From BM003 sp963783695 (lineage in GTDB: Bacteria; Pseudomonadota; Gammaproteobacteria; Steroidobacterales; BM003): 64,000 nt of DNA. Positions 1 through 10,300 of this stretch are shown one piece after another. The first letter of the stretch is position 1. The number at the start of each line of letters is the position of its first letter. The notes under the pieces are model-generated. The model did no database searches. It was not told where the DNA came from and worked only from the letters and a program-made list of their open reading frames with translations. Where the stretch lies: assembly GCA_963783695.1 (NCBI GenBank), contig CAWAOM010000001.1, forward strand, positions 310,001-374,000. The letters run 5' to 3'. A program made the translations under genes and the position numbers.

Positions 1-30
1 GATGACATCGTAAGGGCTGTTGTCTGACAT
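1..30 (-). CDS. Possible start of a gene leaving the window (10 codons)
   Basis: An ATG on the minus strand at 30-28 opens a frame that reads MSDNSPYDVI to the window edge. It lies 64 bp downstream of the RND adaptor stop, on the same strand, so it could be the next gene of that operon. The peptide would suit the N-terminus of a Rossmann-fold flavoprotein, but ten residues cannot establish this. The ribosome binding site is weak. Confidence 0.3.
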   Translation of the reverse strand, partial: MSDNSPYDVI

Positions 31-94
31 GGCGCGGATTCCGCTCTAGAAAAGCAGTTATTGTGACGCTCGGATGCGCGCCGTGCCAGTAGCG

Positions 95-1165
95 CTAGCG
101 GGCAGCTGCAACTTCTTTGGCGATTTGCACTGTCTGCCCGGGCCGCAGACGCTCGCCACCACGGATCACTACCTGGTCGCCGTCGCTGATATTCCCGCGC
201 ACCTCGATCATTGTTCCGTTGCCAACCCCGGTCTGAACCGGGATCTGCTCGACCTTGTTGTCTTCGACCAGCTTGAACAAATAGATATTGTCCTGGCGCA
301 GGATCAGAGCGTCTCGTGGCACCGCAACGACTTCCGTGGCTTCGCTGCGCGGCAATTCGACCCGCACGGCGGACCCGATTACCCAGCTGTTCGGATCGAG
401 CGCGACCCTTACCTCGATCATGCGCGACCGCTCGTCACCAACGGGGATGACGGAACGGATCGTGTTTTCCGTGAAGTGACGCTGATCGCGCACCGTCACA
501 GCCATATCCGCAAACAGATACGGCGCGACCGTCATGGGCGCGCGCGCCCGGACCTCGATATTGGTTGTGTCCACGAGACGAGCGATAGCACCACCGACGG
601 AAATAAATTCGCCTGCCTGGGCCAGACGCTCGACAATCTGACCTGAAAACGGCGCTCTGACCTGGGCCCGCTGCAGGCTGTAGAGAGTCTGCTCACGCGA
701 CACCCGGGCCTGTACCAGATCCTGCTCGGCCATCGCTTTTTGCGCGGTAGATTCGTCCAGTTGATTGCGCGCCGCGTTGTTTTGCCGTGCCAGTTGCTGC
801 AGCCGGTCGAGCTGCTGGCTAAGGTAGACCAGATTGGCTTCGAGACGTTTGATGGTTGCATCGTCCTCCTGCAGTTGCAGCGAGAGCGCGCGATCATCGA
901 TACGGGCGATGACATCGCCGCTTTCTATCAGGTCACCCGGTTCCGCGACCCAGCTCAGCCGTCCGGAGATTTCGGCCGCAATCCGCGCATCGTTGCGGCT
1001 GACTACGGTTCCCGGGGCCTGTATGACTGAGGCCATGGACTGGCGCTGTGCCGCGTCGACGCGGACGGTCGGAGGCGGAGGCCCGTCCTGGGCAAACGCA
1101 GCCTGGCCGACCGCTACGGCGGCAACAACTAAACATGCCGCAAAGCGATAGAAATGTGTATTCAT
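95..1165 (-). CDS. RND efflux periplasmic adaptor subunit (membrane fusion protein)
   Basis: Predicted 356-residue periplasmic adaptor linking an inner-membrane RND permease to an outer-membrane channel. The N-terminus is a Sec signal ending near AFAQ. After it come a biotinyl-lipoyl half-motif, a coiled-coil hairpin (about residues 90-150), the second lipoyl half (RAPFSGQIVERLAQAGEFIS) and beta-barrel domains, the usual HlyD/AcrA order. The ATG at 1165 is preferred over an upstream in-frame TTG because GGGA sits just before it. It lies 24 bp downstream of the permease gene in the same operon. The permease-first order is the reverse of acrAB. No outer-membrane factor gene is in the window. 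Substrate unknown. Confidence 0.88.
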   Translation of the reverse strand: MNTHFYRFAACLVVAAVAVGQAAFAQDGPPPPTVRVDAAQRQSMASVIQAPGTVVSRNDARIAAEISGRLSWVAEPGDLIESGDVIARIDDRALSLQLQEDDATIKRLEANLVYLSQQLDRLQQLARQNNAARNQLDESTAQKAMAEQDLVQARVSREQTLYSLQRAQVRAPFSGQIVERLAQAGEFISVGGAIARLVDTTNIEVRARAPMTVAPYLFADMAVTVRDQRHFTENTIRSVIPVGDERSRMIEVRVALDPNSWVIGSAVRVELPRSEATEVVAVPRDALILRQDNIYLFKLVEDNKVEQIPVQTGVGNGTMIEVRGNISDGDQVVIRGGERLRPGQTVQIAKEVAAAR

Positions 1166-1189
1166 ACGAGCAATTCCCAATACCTTCGA

Positions 1190-4100
1190 TCAGGTTTCCA
1201 GTGCCTTGCCAACTTCGCCTGCCGGGCCCGCCGGCATGATCTGTTTGGTTGCGGCGCCCTCTCCGAGCCGGAGCAGCGTCGGCAACAGCAGCAGGGTGAA
1301 AATCGTGCTGACTGACATACCGCCGACGATGACGACGGCGAGGCCACGATAGATCACGCTGCCGGCACCCGGCATCAGTACCAGCGGCAGCATCCCGAAG
1401 ATGCTCGTCAGTGTACTCATGAATATCGGGCGCAGTCGAACTTGCAACGCATGCGAGACCGCATCACGCCGGGTCATGCCGCCGCGCTCGGCCATACGTG
1501 TCTGATGGACCAGCAGGATCGCATTGTTGACCACGAGGCCCATCAGGATGATGAAACCGATCATCGTCAACAAATCCATTGGCTGAAAGCTGAACGTGTT
1601 CAGTATGCGCAGTGCCGCGACGCCGCCGACCGTGGCGAGAGGCAGCGCCAGGAGTACCAGAAGACTGTCGCGCATCGAGCGGAACAGGGCGCTCATCAGC
1701 AGAAACAACACCATTATCGCGAGCAGGAAGTTCTCCGACATATTCGCGATTGCAGACTTCAGCGCGCTTGCACTGCCACCGTACTGGATCGTGCCATCCG
1801 CCGGCAGCAGCGGTTTCAGCTCGGGTTCAACTTCTTTCTGCAGGATCTCGATCGCCTCTTCCAGCGACAGATCCTCCGGCGGCGTAACGTTCAGCACGAC
1901 GCTGCGACGGCGGTCGATCCGCAGAATCTGGCTCGGTCCAACCGTGCGCTGGATATCCACCAGTTCTCCGAGTGGCAGGACACCACCCAGCGGGGTGGCC
2001 AAAGGCACCGCTTCAAGTTCGTCCGGATCGGCCCACGGTTCCGCGCGGAGGATGATGTCCATGCGTTTCTCGCCGTCGAAGTACTCGCCGACCCAGACAC
2101 CGTCGCCTAGACTGCGCACGACGCTGGACAAGGTCTCGCGTGTCCAGCCTGCCTCGTTGATACGCTGATCGTCCGGAGTCAGGCGTAGTTCGGGTTCGGC
2201 GAGTTCCGTGCCGGGCCGTGGCTGGACCCGTGACCCGGGCAGTTTTTGCTGCACGATGCCCATGCCCTGGCGGGCCGCGTCTAGCAGGGCGCCGGTGTCG
2301 GTGGCCTGCATCACCATGGAAATATTGCGGCCGCCGCCAAAGCCGCCAAACAGATTACCCTGCATCACGAAGGCAAACGTATCAGGGAGACCGGCCACCA
2401 CCTCGTCACGGATGATCGCCTCGAGTTCCTTGACCCGGGTCTGGTCCTTTGCGCGGACCCCGATAGTGCCGCCGTTTGGCCAGACTATGATGTAGTAGTT
2501 CTTCAGCGCCGGTTCTTTCTCGCCGCTCATGTACGGCTGCAGCCGGTCGACCATGACCTTTACGATTTCGTCTTCGATCAGATCCGTATTGGCGCCGGGC
2601 GGAAACTGGAAGAACCCGTCGACCGCATCACGCTTGACCGGAGGCAGATAGTCCATCCGCGGGACCAGGGTCAGCGTCACCAGAACGGGTGTCCCCATCA
2701 GGACGAGGATCGTCAGCCAGCGCCGGGGCGGTGTGTCGGTCAGGCGTAAAATTGCCGCCGCCATTCGCTGCCAGGCGTTTTCATGGCGATCCTTGAGGTG
2801 TTCGGAGTCGAGCCACTTCGATGCCGCCGTCGGCAGTACCGTCACCGCGACCAGCAGGGAAATGCTGACGGCAATTGCGATGGTCAGGGCGAGATCGGCA
2901 AATAATTGTCCCTCGACATCTTTAAGGAAAATCACCGGCAGGAAGATCGCGACGGTCGTGGCGGTCGATGCCACCAGCGCGCCGAGAACCTGGGCCGTGC
3001 CCTCGGCTGCCGCGTCGAGCGCGCCGCGGCCCTGTCCGCGAAGGCGGACGATGTTCTCGAGGACGACGATCGCCGCATCGAGCACCATGCCGACCGCGAA
3101 CGCGAGTCCGGCCAGCGAGATGATATTCAGCGTGCGCCCGGTCAAATAAAGGACCACGAAGGTGGACAGCAGCGAAATCGGTATCGCGGTGGCCACGAGC
3201 AGGGTTGCCCGCCATTGCCGCAGGAACCACCACAGCACCCCGACCGCCAGCAGAACGCCTATCACCAGATTGCTGGTGACGAGTCCGACCGCACGCTTGA
3301 TGAATACCGATGCATCGAATGACTGCTGGATGGAAAGACCGAGTTGCTGCAATTGTTGTTCGCGGACTTCCTCCACGGCCGCCTTGACCGCTGTCAGGGC
3401 TTGTAAGGCATTCGCGCCGGATTCCTTAAAGATCTCAACGCCCATGGCCGGGTTGCCATTCTGGATCGAGAAATTGGCACGGTCGCCGCGGCTGACGCTG
3501 ATGTCGGCAATGTCGCCGAGCCGCACTGGTCTACCGTCACGCCACTCGAGGATCAGTTCGGACAATTGATCGGGTGTATAGCGACCGGCAAAACGCAGCG
3601 TGTACTGGCGTCTTCCGACCTCGACGAATCCGCCGGACACGTCGTTGGCCCGGCCGGCTATCGATGCGACGGTAGGAATCTGGATACCGAGCTCGGCGGC
3701 GCGGTAGGGATCGAACACGATTTGCAGCTGCTCGTCCTGGCCGGCACGGATTTCGACGCCGGCTACGCCGGGAATACTCTCGAGCCTGGGCTTGAGAATG
3801 TCTTCGATGACGCGCTGGTAACTCTCGATCGGACCAGCCGTGCCAGGTAGCAACTGGACGAAGAACCAGGTCAGCGTTTCATTGGTGCCGCCACCCCAGC
3901 CGGCCCCAAGGCGTACTGACGGCGGTGTGGCGTCGCGCGGCAATGGCTGCAGGCGATTGATCCGGCTGATGACATCGATAAGCGTTTTCTGCATATCGGT
4001 GTCGAGTCCGAAACGCATATTGATCCAGGAAAAGCCCTTGTTCGCGCCGGCGCTCATTTCCTTCATACCGGGCAGGCCCTGCAGGACCTCTTCGATCGGC

Positions 4101-4294
4101 TCGACCAGTTCCGATTCGACTTCGCGCGGCGAGGCGGCGCGCCAGCCGGTCTGGACCGACATTTCCGGTTCGTCGATATTTGGAAACAGCTGCACCGGGA
4201 GCTTGTTGAGGCTGTAAAGCCCGAAGAACACGATGATTGCGACAACGACGGCTATCCCGGCCGGGTTGCGTAGGGAATTGATCGTGAGACTCAT
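1190..4294 (-). CDS. RND efflux transporter permease (AcrB/HAE1-like)
   Basis: A 1034-residue inner-membrane proton/substrate antiporter with the twelve-helix RND plan: one N-terminal helix, a large periplasmic porter loop (about 35-335), a helix bundle, a second large loop and a final bundle. The TM4 proton-relay motif reads GMVLDAAIVVLEN, so a single Asp (about residue 406) is present and the second Asp of AcrB is Ala, as in CusA-type and many environmental RND pumps. It starts the operon and the adaptor follows. A 246-bp region separates it from divergent lexA. Substrate cannot be inferred. Confidence 0.9.
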   Translation of the reverse strand: MSLTINSLRNPAGIAVVVAIIVFFGLYSLNKLPVQLFPNIDEPEMSVQTGWRAASPREVESELVEPIEEVLQGLPGMKEMSAGANKGFSWINMRFGLDTDMQKTLIDVISRINRLQPLPRDATPPSVRLGAGWGGGTNETLTWFFVQLLPGTAGPIESYQRVIEDILKPRLESIPGVAGVEIRAGQDEQLQIVFDPYRAAELGIQIPTVASIAGRANDVSGGFVEVGRRQYTLRFAGRYTPDQLSELILEWRDGRPVRLGDIADISVSRGDRANFSIQNGNPAMGVEIFKESGANALQALTAVKAAVEEVREQQLQQLGLSIQQSFDASVFIKRAVGLVTSNLVIGVLLAVGVLWWFLRQWRATLLVATAIPISLLSTFVVLYLTGRTLNIISLAGLAFAVGMVLDAAIVVLENIVRLRGQGRGALDAAAEGTAQVLGALVASTATTVAIFLPVIFLKDVEGQLFADLALTIAIAVSISLLVAVTVLPTAASKWLDSEHLKDRHENAWQRMAAAILRLTDTPPRRWLTILVLMGTPVLVTLTLVPRMDYLPPVKRDAVDGFFQFPPGANTDLIEDEIVKVMVDRLQPYMSGEKEPALKNYYIIVWPNGGTIGVRAKDQTRVKELEAIIRDEVVAGLPDTFAFVMQGNLFGGFGGGRNISMVMQATDTGALLDAARQGMGIVQQKLPGSRVQPRPGTELAEPELRLTPDDQRINEAGWTRETLSSVVRSLGDGVWVGEYFDGEKRMDIILRAEPWADPDELEAVPLATPLGGVLPLGELVDIQRTVGPSQILRIDRRRSVVLNVTPPEDLSLEEAIEILQKEVEPELKPLLPADGTIQYGGSASALKSAIANMSENFLLAIMVLFLLMSALFRSMRDSLLVLLALPLATVGGVAALRILNTFSFQPMDLLTMIGFIILMGLVVNNAILLVHQTRMAERGGMTRRDAVSHALQVRLRPIFMSTLTSIFGMLPLVLMPGAGSVIYRGLAVVIVGGMSVSTIFTLLLLPTLLRLGEGAATKQIMPAGPAGEVGKALET

Positions 4295-4481
4295 TGCAGG
4301 CCATCCCTCTGGTGACTGTCGGTCTTGGACAGCCGTATAACTTTATATTGTTTTAGTTAGCGTGTTGTGCGCCGGCCTGTTTCAGGCCTTCCTGTGCAGA
4401 CTTGGTTGAATACGAAAAGTTCAAGCGATGTTCTGTGCTTAGATGCGACAGGCGGCAAATTGGTTGCAGTCGGGCAAGAGC

Positions 4482-4509
4482 TTGCCCCGAAACTTTTCCT
4501 GTATATAAT
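4482..4509 (+). promoter_or_regulatory. Sigma-70 promoter of the lexA-imuAB-dnaE2 operon
   Basis: A consensus -10 hexamer TATAAT at 4504-4509 is preceded, with a 16-bp spacer, by TTGCCC at 4482-4487. The -10 lies inside the first SOS box, so LexA binding would directly block RNA polymerase. Confidence 0.7.
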
Positions 4510-4514
4510 GACAA
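4499..4514 (+). promoter_or_regulatory. SOS (LexA) box 1, one mismatch
   Basis: CTGTATATAATGACAA follows CTGT-N8-ACAG except for the last base (ACAA). It contains the -10 of the lexA promoter and abuts box 2 with no gap. Confidence 0.75.
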
Positions 4515-4530
4515 CTGTTTTTATATACAG
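4515..4530 (+). promoter_or_regulatory. SOS (LexA) box 2, perfect core
   Basis: CTGTTTTTATATACAG matches the E. coli-type LexA operator CTGT-N8-ACAG exactly and ends 10 bp before the lexA start codon. Two tandem boxes ahead of lexA also occur in E. coli and indicate autoregulation. Confidence 0.9.
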
Positions 4531-4540
4531 GTGTATTCTT

Positions 4541-5158
4541 ATGCAGGAACTGACACCCCGCCAGTCGCAGGTACTGGCTTTCATCCGTGATTTTATCGTC
4601 GAGCAGGGAATGCCGCCGACCCGCGCGGAGATTGCACGTGCGCTGGGTTTCAAGTCGGTCAATGCCGCTGAAGAGCATCTTCGTGCGCTGCAACGCAAGG
4701 GTGCGATCGAACTGATTTCCGGCACTTCCCGTGGCATTCAGCTCAAAGACGCGTTGCGCGAGCAAATAGGGTTACCCCTGGTGGGCCGGGTGGCGGCCGG
4801 TCATCCCATCCTGGCGGAGCAACATATTGAGGCGCGTTATCAGCTCGACCCGCATCTGTTCAGCCCCAAACCGCATTATCTGCTGCAGGTAAAAGGCATG
4901 AGCATGCGCGACGCCGGCATCCTGGATGGTGACCTGGTGGCGGTGCACCGGACTCCCGACATCCGCAATAGCCAGATCGTGGTTGCGCGTCTGGACGATG
5001 AAGTAACCGTCAAGCGCTATCGCCAGGAAGGCAAGCTGGTCTGGCTGTTACCGGAGAACCCGGATTTCGCACCGATGCGGCTGGATCTGGCGGAGCAGCC
5101 TCTGATTATCGAAGGGGTTGTCGTTGGGGTTGTGCGGCGGGGTGCCGGACTGCAGTGA
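4541..5158 (+). CDS. lexA: SOS transcriptional repressor LexA
   Basis: A 205-residue repressor-protease. The N-terminal winged helix (1-70, MQELTPRQSQVLAFIRDF) is followed by the self-cleavage site Ala86-Gly87 (RVAAGHP) and the S24 domain with Ser121 (KGMSMRD) and Lys158 (DEVTVKRY), matching Ser119/Lys156 of E. coli. RecA-stimulated autocleavage should derepress the operon. The ATG at 4541 is chosen over a longer in-frame version because that would run through the promoter and operators. It overlaps imuA by 4 bp, so this LexA is the first gene of the mutagenesis operon it controls. A second lexA could exist elsewhere. Confidence 0.95.
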   Translation: MQELTPRQSQVLAFIRDFIVEQGMPPTRAEIARALGFKSVNAAEEHLRALQRKGAIELISGTSRGIQLKDALREQIGLPLVGRVAAGHPILAEQHIEARYQLDPHLFSPKPHYLLQVKGMSMRDAGILDGDLVAVHRTPDIRNSQIVVARLDDEVTVKRYRQEGKLVWLLPENPDFAPMRLDLAEQPLIIEGVVVGVVRRGAGLQ

Positions 5159-5778
5159 AACCGCTTCCCCAGGCACTTCTCGATCAGGCCGGTTTGTGGC
5201 GTGCCCGTAATGGCGCTCAGCGGGTAGCCACGATTGCCACCGGCTACCCCGAACTGGATGTGCAATTGCCCGGCGGTGGCTGGCCTCTGGGCGCGCTGAC
5301 CGAGTTGATTGTCGGGCATTACGGGATTGGTGAGCTGAGATTGTTTTTGCCGGCACTATCCGCATTGAGCCGTCAGTGTGACCGCAGGCTGATGTGGGTT
5401 GCGCCACCGCATGAGCCTTATGCGCCGGCACTTGCTGCGGCGGGTCTGGATCTCTCCCGGCACCTGGTGGTGCGGCCGGAGCAGCCGCGCGACGTTCTGT
5501 GGGCTGCCGAACAGGGCCTGCGCTCCGGGTGTTGCGCGGCGGTACTGTTATGGACAGAACGCCTGAGTGGCAGGGAAGCACGCCGTTTGCAGCTGGCCGC
5601 CGAGTCGGGTGCGGCCTGGGGGCTGGTCTTTCGTCCACCCGCAGCGGCGCGGGAGCATTCGCCAGCCGCCCTGAGGCTGGAGATAAGTGTCAGCAGTGGT
5701 GAGCGCTGCCTGCGTATCCTGAAAGCCCGCGGTGGGCGGCCTGCGGTGTTGGGTGGCCTGCAATGGCTGGCCCATTGA
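5155..5778 (+). CDS. imuA: Translesion synthesis accessory protein ImuA (SulA/RecA-like)
   Basis: A 207-residue RecA/SulA-like protein of the ImuA family. In the mutasome model ImuA works with ImuB and the error-prone polymerase DnaE2 at damaged DNA. The N-terminal part (QLPGGGWPLGALTELI) resembles the start of a RecA core, but no intact Walker A is visible. The start is GTG inside the last codons of lexA (overlap GTGA), implying translational coupling. It is followed after 30 bp by imuB. Assignment rests on sequence style and on the diagnostic lexA-imuA-imuB-dnaE2 order. Confidence 0.88.
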   Translation: MKPLPQALLDQAGLWRARNGAQRVATIATGYPELDVQLPGGGWPLGALTELIVGHYGIGELRLFLPALSALSRQCDRRLMWVAPPHEPYAPALAAAGLDLSRHLVVRPEQPRDVLWAAEQGLRSGCCAAVLLWTERLSGREARRLQLAAESGAAWGLVFRPPAAAREHSPAALRLEISVSSGERCLRILKARGGRPAVLGGLQWLAH

Positions 5779-5808
5779 TCCGGCCCGGCACAGGGAAGTC
5801 GCCAGGTC

Positions 5809-7362
5809 ATGAGTCGCTTACAGGAAAAGTCCCTCCCGCTTTTTTCTCTTGCCGATGAACCGCCGCTAAAACCGGTCCACGATGCAGTGCCGGCTTCACC
5901 GTTCGCGCGCCCCGCGCCGAGACCGGTATTGTGGCTGGCGGTGAACCTGCCGCGTCTCGGCCTTGAGGTGTTCGGTCACAACGACGAACCGCTGATTGTC
6001 ATAACCGGGCAAGGTGCTGCGCGCCGGGTGTGGATACCTAACGCTGCCTGCATGGCTGCCGGCATACGTCCCGGCATGAGTCTCAATGCCGCGTTTGCAT
6101 TGTTGCCGGATTTGCGGGCGGCGGAACGTAGCCCTTTACGTGAACAACAGGCGCTGGAGCAAATTGCCATCCGGCTTGGGCGGTTCAGTCCTCGTGTCAG
6201 TTGTGACGCTGCCGATATGGTGTTGCTGGAAGTGCAGGGGAGTCTGCGATTGTTCGGCGGGGTGGAGCGACTGTGTAGCGATGTACGGGCAGTTCCTGGC
6301 GAGTTTGGATATACGACGCGGCTGGCACTCGCGCCCACGCCGCTTGCAGCGGCATGGCTGGCCCGCGCCGGCGAAGGCAAACCGGTTCTGGAAACCGCGC
6401 AATTACCGGGACGGCTCGGTCGAGTGCCTTTGTCATGTCTCGACTGGCCAGAACCTTTGCTCGACACGCTGGCAGGCATGGGGGTTTACACGCTGTCCGA
6501 TTGCCTGCGTTTACCGCGCGATGGTTTTGCCCGTCGTTTTGGCCAGCAGCGTCTCGACATGCTTGATCGGGCGCTGGGCCGGCAGGCCGATCCGCGCCAG
6601 GCTTTCATGCCGCCGGCCTGTTTTGCGGATACGCTCGAGTTCGATTTCGAGGTGCATACCGCATCTGCGCTGGCACCCTGGATCGGTTGTTTGCTGAGCC
6701 GGCTGCAGAGGTTTCTTCTGCCGCGGCAGTTGGCGGTGGAACGTGTCATCTTCGAGGTAGTACATACCGGTCATCCGCCAACACGCCTGCCGCTGGGGCT
6801 GGCGAGTCCAAGTTGCGATGGCGCCTATATTGGCGGGCTCATGGCGGTAATCCTGGAGCGTCTTGTATTACCGGCACCGGCCACTGCATTGCGTTTGCGC
6901 AGCGGAACGCCACTACCGTTGCGCCAGGACAGCGCCGGTCTTTTCGATGCCGATCCCGATCAGCCGGCAGACCGGCACGGATTACGCGAACTGGTCGGGC
7001 GGTTACGGGTCCGCCTCGGTGAGGCCGCGGTATACGGTACGCACCTGGTCGCCGAGCATCGTCCCGAGGTGGCGTGGCGGCGGGGCGGGAGCAGCAGCGC
7101 TGCTGTGGTTCCTGTCTCCGCTATGCGTCCTACGTGGATGCTCGATGTGCCGAGAGCGCTTGAGATCGTGCGGGAACAGCCCTGGTATCGTGGCCGCCTG
7201 CAGATCGAGAGTGGTCCCGAGCGTATCGAAACGGGCTGGTGGGATGCTGCACCGGTAAGTCGGGATTACTACATAGCCGCCAATCCCTATGGCGCCCGGT
7301 TGTGGATTTATCGCGAACGCCGTAAAACGCCGCGCTGGTTCCTGCACGGGGTTTTCGGCTGA
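5809..7362 (+). CDS. imuB: Catalytically degenerate Y-family polymerase homologue ImuB
   Basis: A 517-residue Y-family polymerase fold protein that acts as the hub of the ImuA-ImuB-DnaE2 mutasome. The palm motif that normally supplies the first catalytic Asp reads LAVNLPRLGLEVF, and the second acidic motif is also replaced (ADMVLLEVQGSLRLFGG), so it should not synthesise DNA, as known for ImuB. Clamp-binding candidates are SLPLF at residues 8-12 and QDSAGLF in the C-terminal third. Its stop overlaps the dnaE2 ATG by one base. Expression should follow the SOS response through the upstream LexA boxes. Confidence 0.93.
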   Translation: MSRLQEKSLPLFSLADEPPLKPVHDAVPASPFARPAPRPVLWLAVNLPRLGLEVFGHNDEPLIVITGQGAARRVWIPNAACMAAGIRPGMSLNAAFALLPDLRAAERSPLREQQALEQIAIRLGRFSPRVSCDAADMVLLEVQGSLRLFGGVERLCSDVRAVPGEFGYTTRLALAPTPLAAAWLARAGEGKPVLETAQLPGRLGRVPLSCLDWPEPLLDTLAGMGVYTLSDCLRLPRDGFARRFGQQRLDMLDRALGRQADPRQAFMPPACFADTLEFDFEVHTASALAPWIGCLLSRLQRFLLPRQLAVERVIFEVVHTGHPPTRLPLGLASPSCDGAYIGGLMAVILERLVLPAPATALRLRSGTPLPLRQDSAGLFDADPDQPADRHGLRELVGRLRVRLGEAAVYGTHLVAEHRPEVAWRRGGSSSAAVVPVSAMRPTWMLDVPRALEIVREQPWYRGRLQIESGPERIETGWWDAAPVSRDYYIAANPYGARLWIYRERRKTPRWFLHGVFG

Positions 7363-10300
7363 TGCAGCCCGATTATGCGGAGTTGCATGCGCTCAGTAAT
7401 TTCACGTTCCTGCGTGGTGCCTCGCATCCGGAGGAACTCGTTACCACCGCCGCGGCACTCGGTTATCGTGCGCTGGCGCTGACCGATGAATGCTCGATGG
7501 CCGGAATCGTGCGTGCACACGGCGCAGCGCGCTCACTCGATTTGCAGTTGATCGCCGGCAGCGAAATGCGACTGACCGATGCGACCAGGCTGGTGGTGCT
7601 GGCAACGAACCGGCAGGGATACGCTGAACTTTGTCGCCTGATTACACTGGGACGCCGCGCTGCGGAGAAAGGCGAATACACGCTGTGTCGTGATGACTTC
7701 GCCACGGGTTTACCGCATTGCCTGGTATTGTGGTTGCCGGGCATGCAGCCGGAAATGCAGACCGGCGCCTGGGTGGCGGAGCAGTTCCCGGGGCGCAGCT
7801 GGCTTGCCGTCGAGCTCCTCGCCGGCGGGCGCGATTGCAGTGACTGCCGGGTGCTCGACAGTCTCGGCCGGCGTCTCGGTCTGCCGCGTGTTGCCGCGGG
7901 CGATGTTCACATGCATCGGCGTTCTCGCCGCGCTTTGCAGGACACCCTGACCGCGATACGTCTGAAAACGACTCTGGATGGTGCCGGTTTCGCGCTATAT
8001 CCAAATGGTGAGCGCCATCTGCGCGCGCGCCGCAGGCTCGCGCAGCTGTATCCGCGGGAGATGCTCTCTGAGACGCTGCATATCGCCGAACGCTGCAACT
8101 TTTCCCTCGATGAGTTGCGCTATGAATATCCGTGCGAGCTGGTTCCCGAAGGGCAGACACCCGCAACTCATCTGCGTCTTCTGACCGAGGAGGGCATGCG
8201 CAGGCGCTGGCCGGACGGGGTCACCGATAAGGTAAAGCGCATGATCCGGCACGAACTCGGATTGATCAGCGAACTCGCCTATGAACCGTATTTTCTAACG
8301 GTCTACGATCTGGTCCGGTTTGCCCGCAAGCATCGCATTCTTTGCCAGGGACGGGGTTCGGCCGCCAACTCGGCTGTCTGTTTCTGCCTCGGTATCACCG
8401 AGGTTGACCCTGCCCGTATGGCGACCCTTTTCGAACGATTTATCTCGCGCGAACGTAACGAACCACCCGATATCGATGTCGATTTCGAGCATGAAAGACG
8501 CGAAGAGGTTATCCAGTACATCTACCAAAAATACGGCCGCGAGCGGGTCGCGCTGACGGCGACCGTGACAACATACCGTGCCAAGAGCGCGGTGCGTGAT
8601 GTCGGTAAGGCACTTGGTCTCGATCCGATACAGGTCGACAGACTGGCGCGGGCGATGCGCTGGATTTCCGATACCGATGTCGACGAACAGCGTATCCGCG
8701 AAGCGGGTTTCAGTCCTGACACAGCGGTTATCGCGCGCCTGCTCAGGCTGGTCCGTGAACTTATGGGTTTCCCGCGTCATTTGTCCCAGCATGTCGGTGG
8801 CTTCGTATTTTCGGCGGGGCCGCTGTATGAGCTGGTGCCGATAGAAAATGCCGCGATGCCCGAGCGTACCGTTATCCAGTGGGACAAGGACGATCTGGAT
8901 GAGCTGGGTCTGCTGAAGGTCGACGTGCTGGGTCTCGGCATGTTGTCGGCGATTCGCCGCAGTTTTGATCTGATAGCAGCGCATCGCGGGAAACGCTGGA
9001 GTCTGGCCACGGTACCGGCCGAGGATTCTGCGGTTTACGACATGATCGGTCGTGCCGATACCGTTGGCGTTTTTCAGATTGAGTCGCGCGCGCAGATGGC
9101 GATGCTGCCGCGTCTGAAGCCTCGTTGCTATTACGACCTGGTCATCGAGGTGGCAATCATTCGGCCCGGGCCGATACAGGGCGATATGGTCCATCCCTAT
9201 TTGCAACGCCGCAATGGTGAAGAACCGGTGACTTATCCGAGCCCGGAAGTCGAAGATGTACTGGCACGCACGCTGGGTGTGCCGATCTTCCAGGAGCAGG
9301 TCATGCAGCTTGCCATTGTGGCGGCCGGGTTCAGTGCCGGTGAGGCGGATCAGTTGCGCCGAGCGATGGCCGCATGGCGCCGCCGCGGCAGTCTCGGCCC
9401 GTTCGAAGACAGGCTGATCAGTGGCATGGCGGAACGCGGTTATAGCGAAAGTTTCGCGCGACAGATATTCAACCAGATACAGGGTTTTGGCGAATACGGA
9501 TTTCCGGAATCGCACTCGGCAAGTTTTGCGCTGCTCGTTTATGTGTCGTCATGGCTCAAATGCCATGAGCCCGCCGCATTTACCTGTGCGTTGATAAACA
9601 GCCAGCCGATGGGTTTCTATGCACCGTCACAACTGGTGCAGGACGCGCGTCGGCACGGCGTCGAAGTGCGCCCCGCGGATGTCTGCGACAGTGACTACGA
9701 CTGTACACTCAAGCCGTCCCTGCAGACGCAGCCGGCGATACGCCTGGGTTTGCGCCTGGTCAAGGGATTATCGGCGGACAGTGCCCGGCGCATTGCAACG
9801 GCACGTCAGTGCCGGGCGTTTGCCAGTACCCAGGACCTGGTGGAACGGGCCGGGCTTGGGCGTCGTGATCTGAACGCGCTGGCCGCGGCCGATGCCTTGC
9901 GTGAACTGGCGGGACATCGGCATCGCGCAAGGTGGGAAGTGCTGGGTGTGGAACCGCCCACACCTTTGTTACCGCGGCCACGTATTGCCGAGGCGGAGCC
10001 GATGTTGCGAGCGGCAACTGAAGGTGAGGATATCGCCGCTGATTACAATCGTCTTGGCTTGTCCCTGCGCCGGCACCCACTGGCCTTGCTGCGGACGTTG
10101 CTGCGGCAGAGAGGGATGTCGACAGCGCAGGAACTGGCCGTGCTGGCAGACGGCGAGTCGGTCATTACTGCCGGGGTGGTCATCACCAAGCAACGCCCGG
10201 GCAGCGCCAAGGGAGTGACCTTCGTTACGCTCGAGGACGAAACTGGCCATGTGAATGTCATTGTCTGGCGCAAGCTTGCCGAGCGGCAACGAAAAACGCT

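Noticed and set aside
8295..9515. 406-residue minus-strand frame inside dnaE2
   Set aside because: Shadow of a strongly supported DNA polymerase gene in GC-rich DNA; no recognisable domain or ribosome site.
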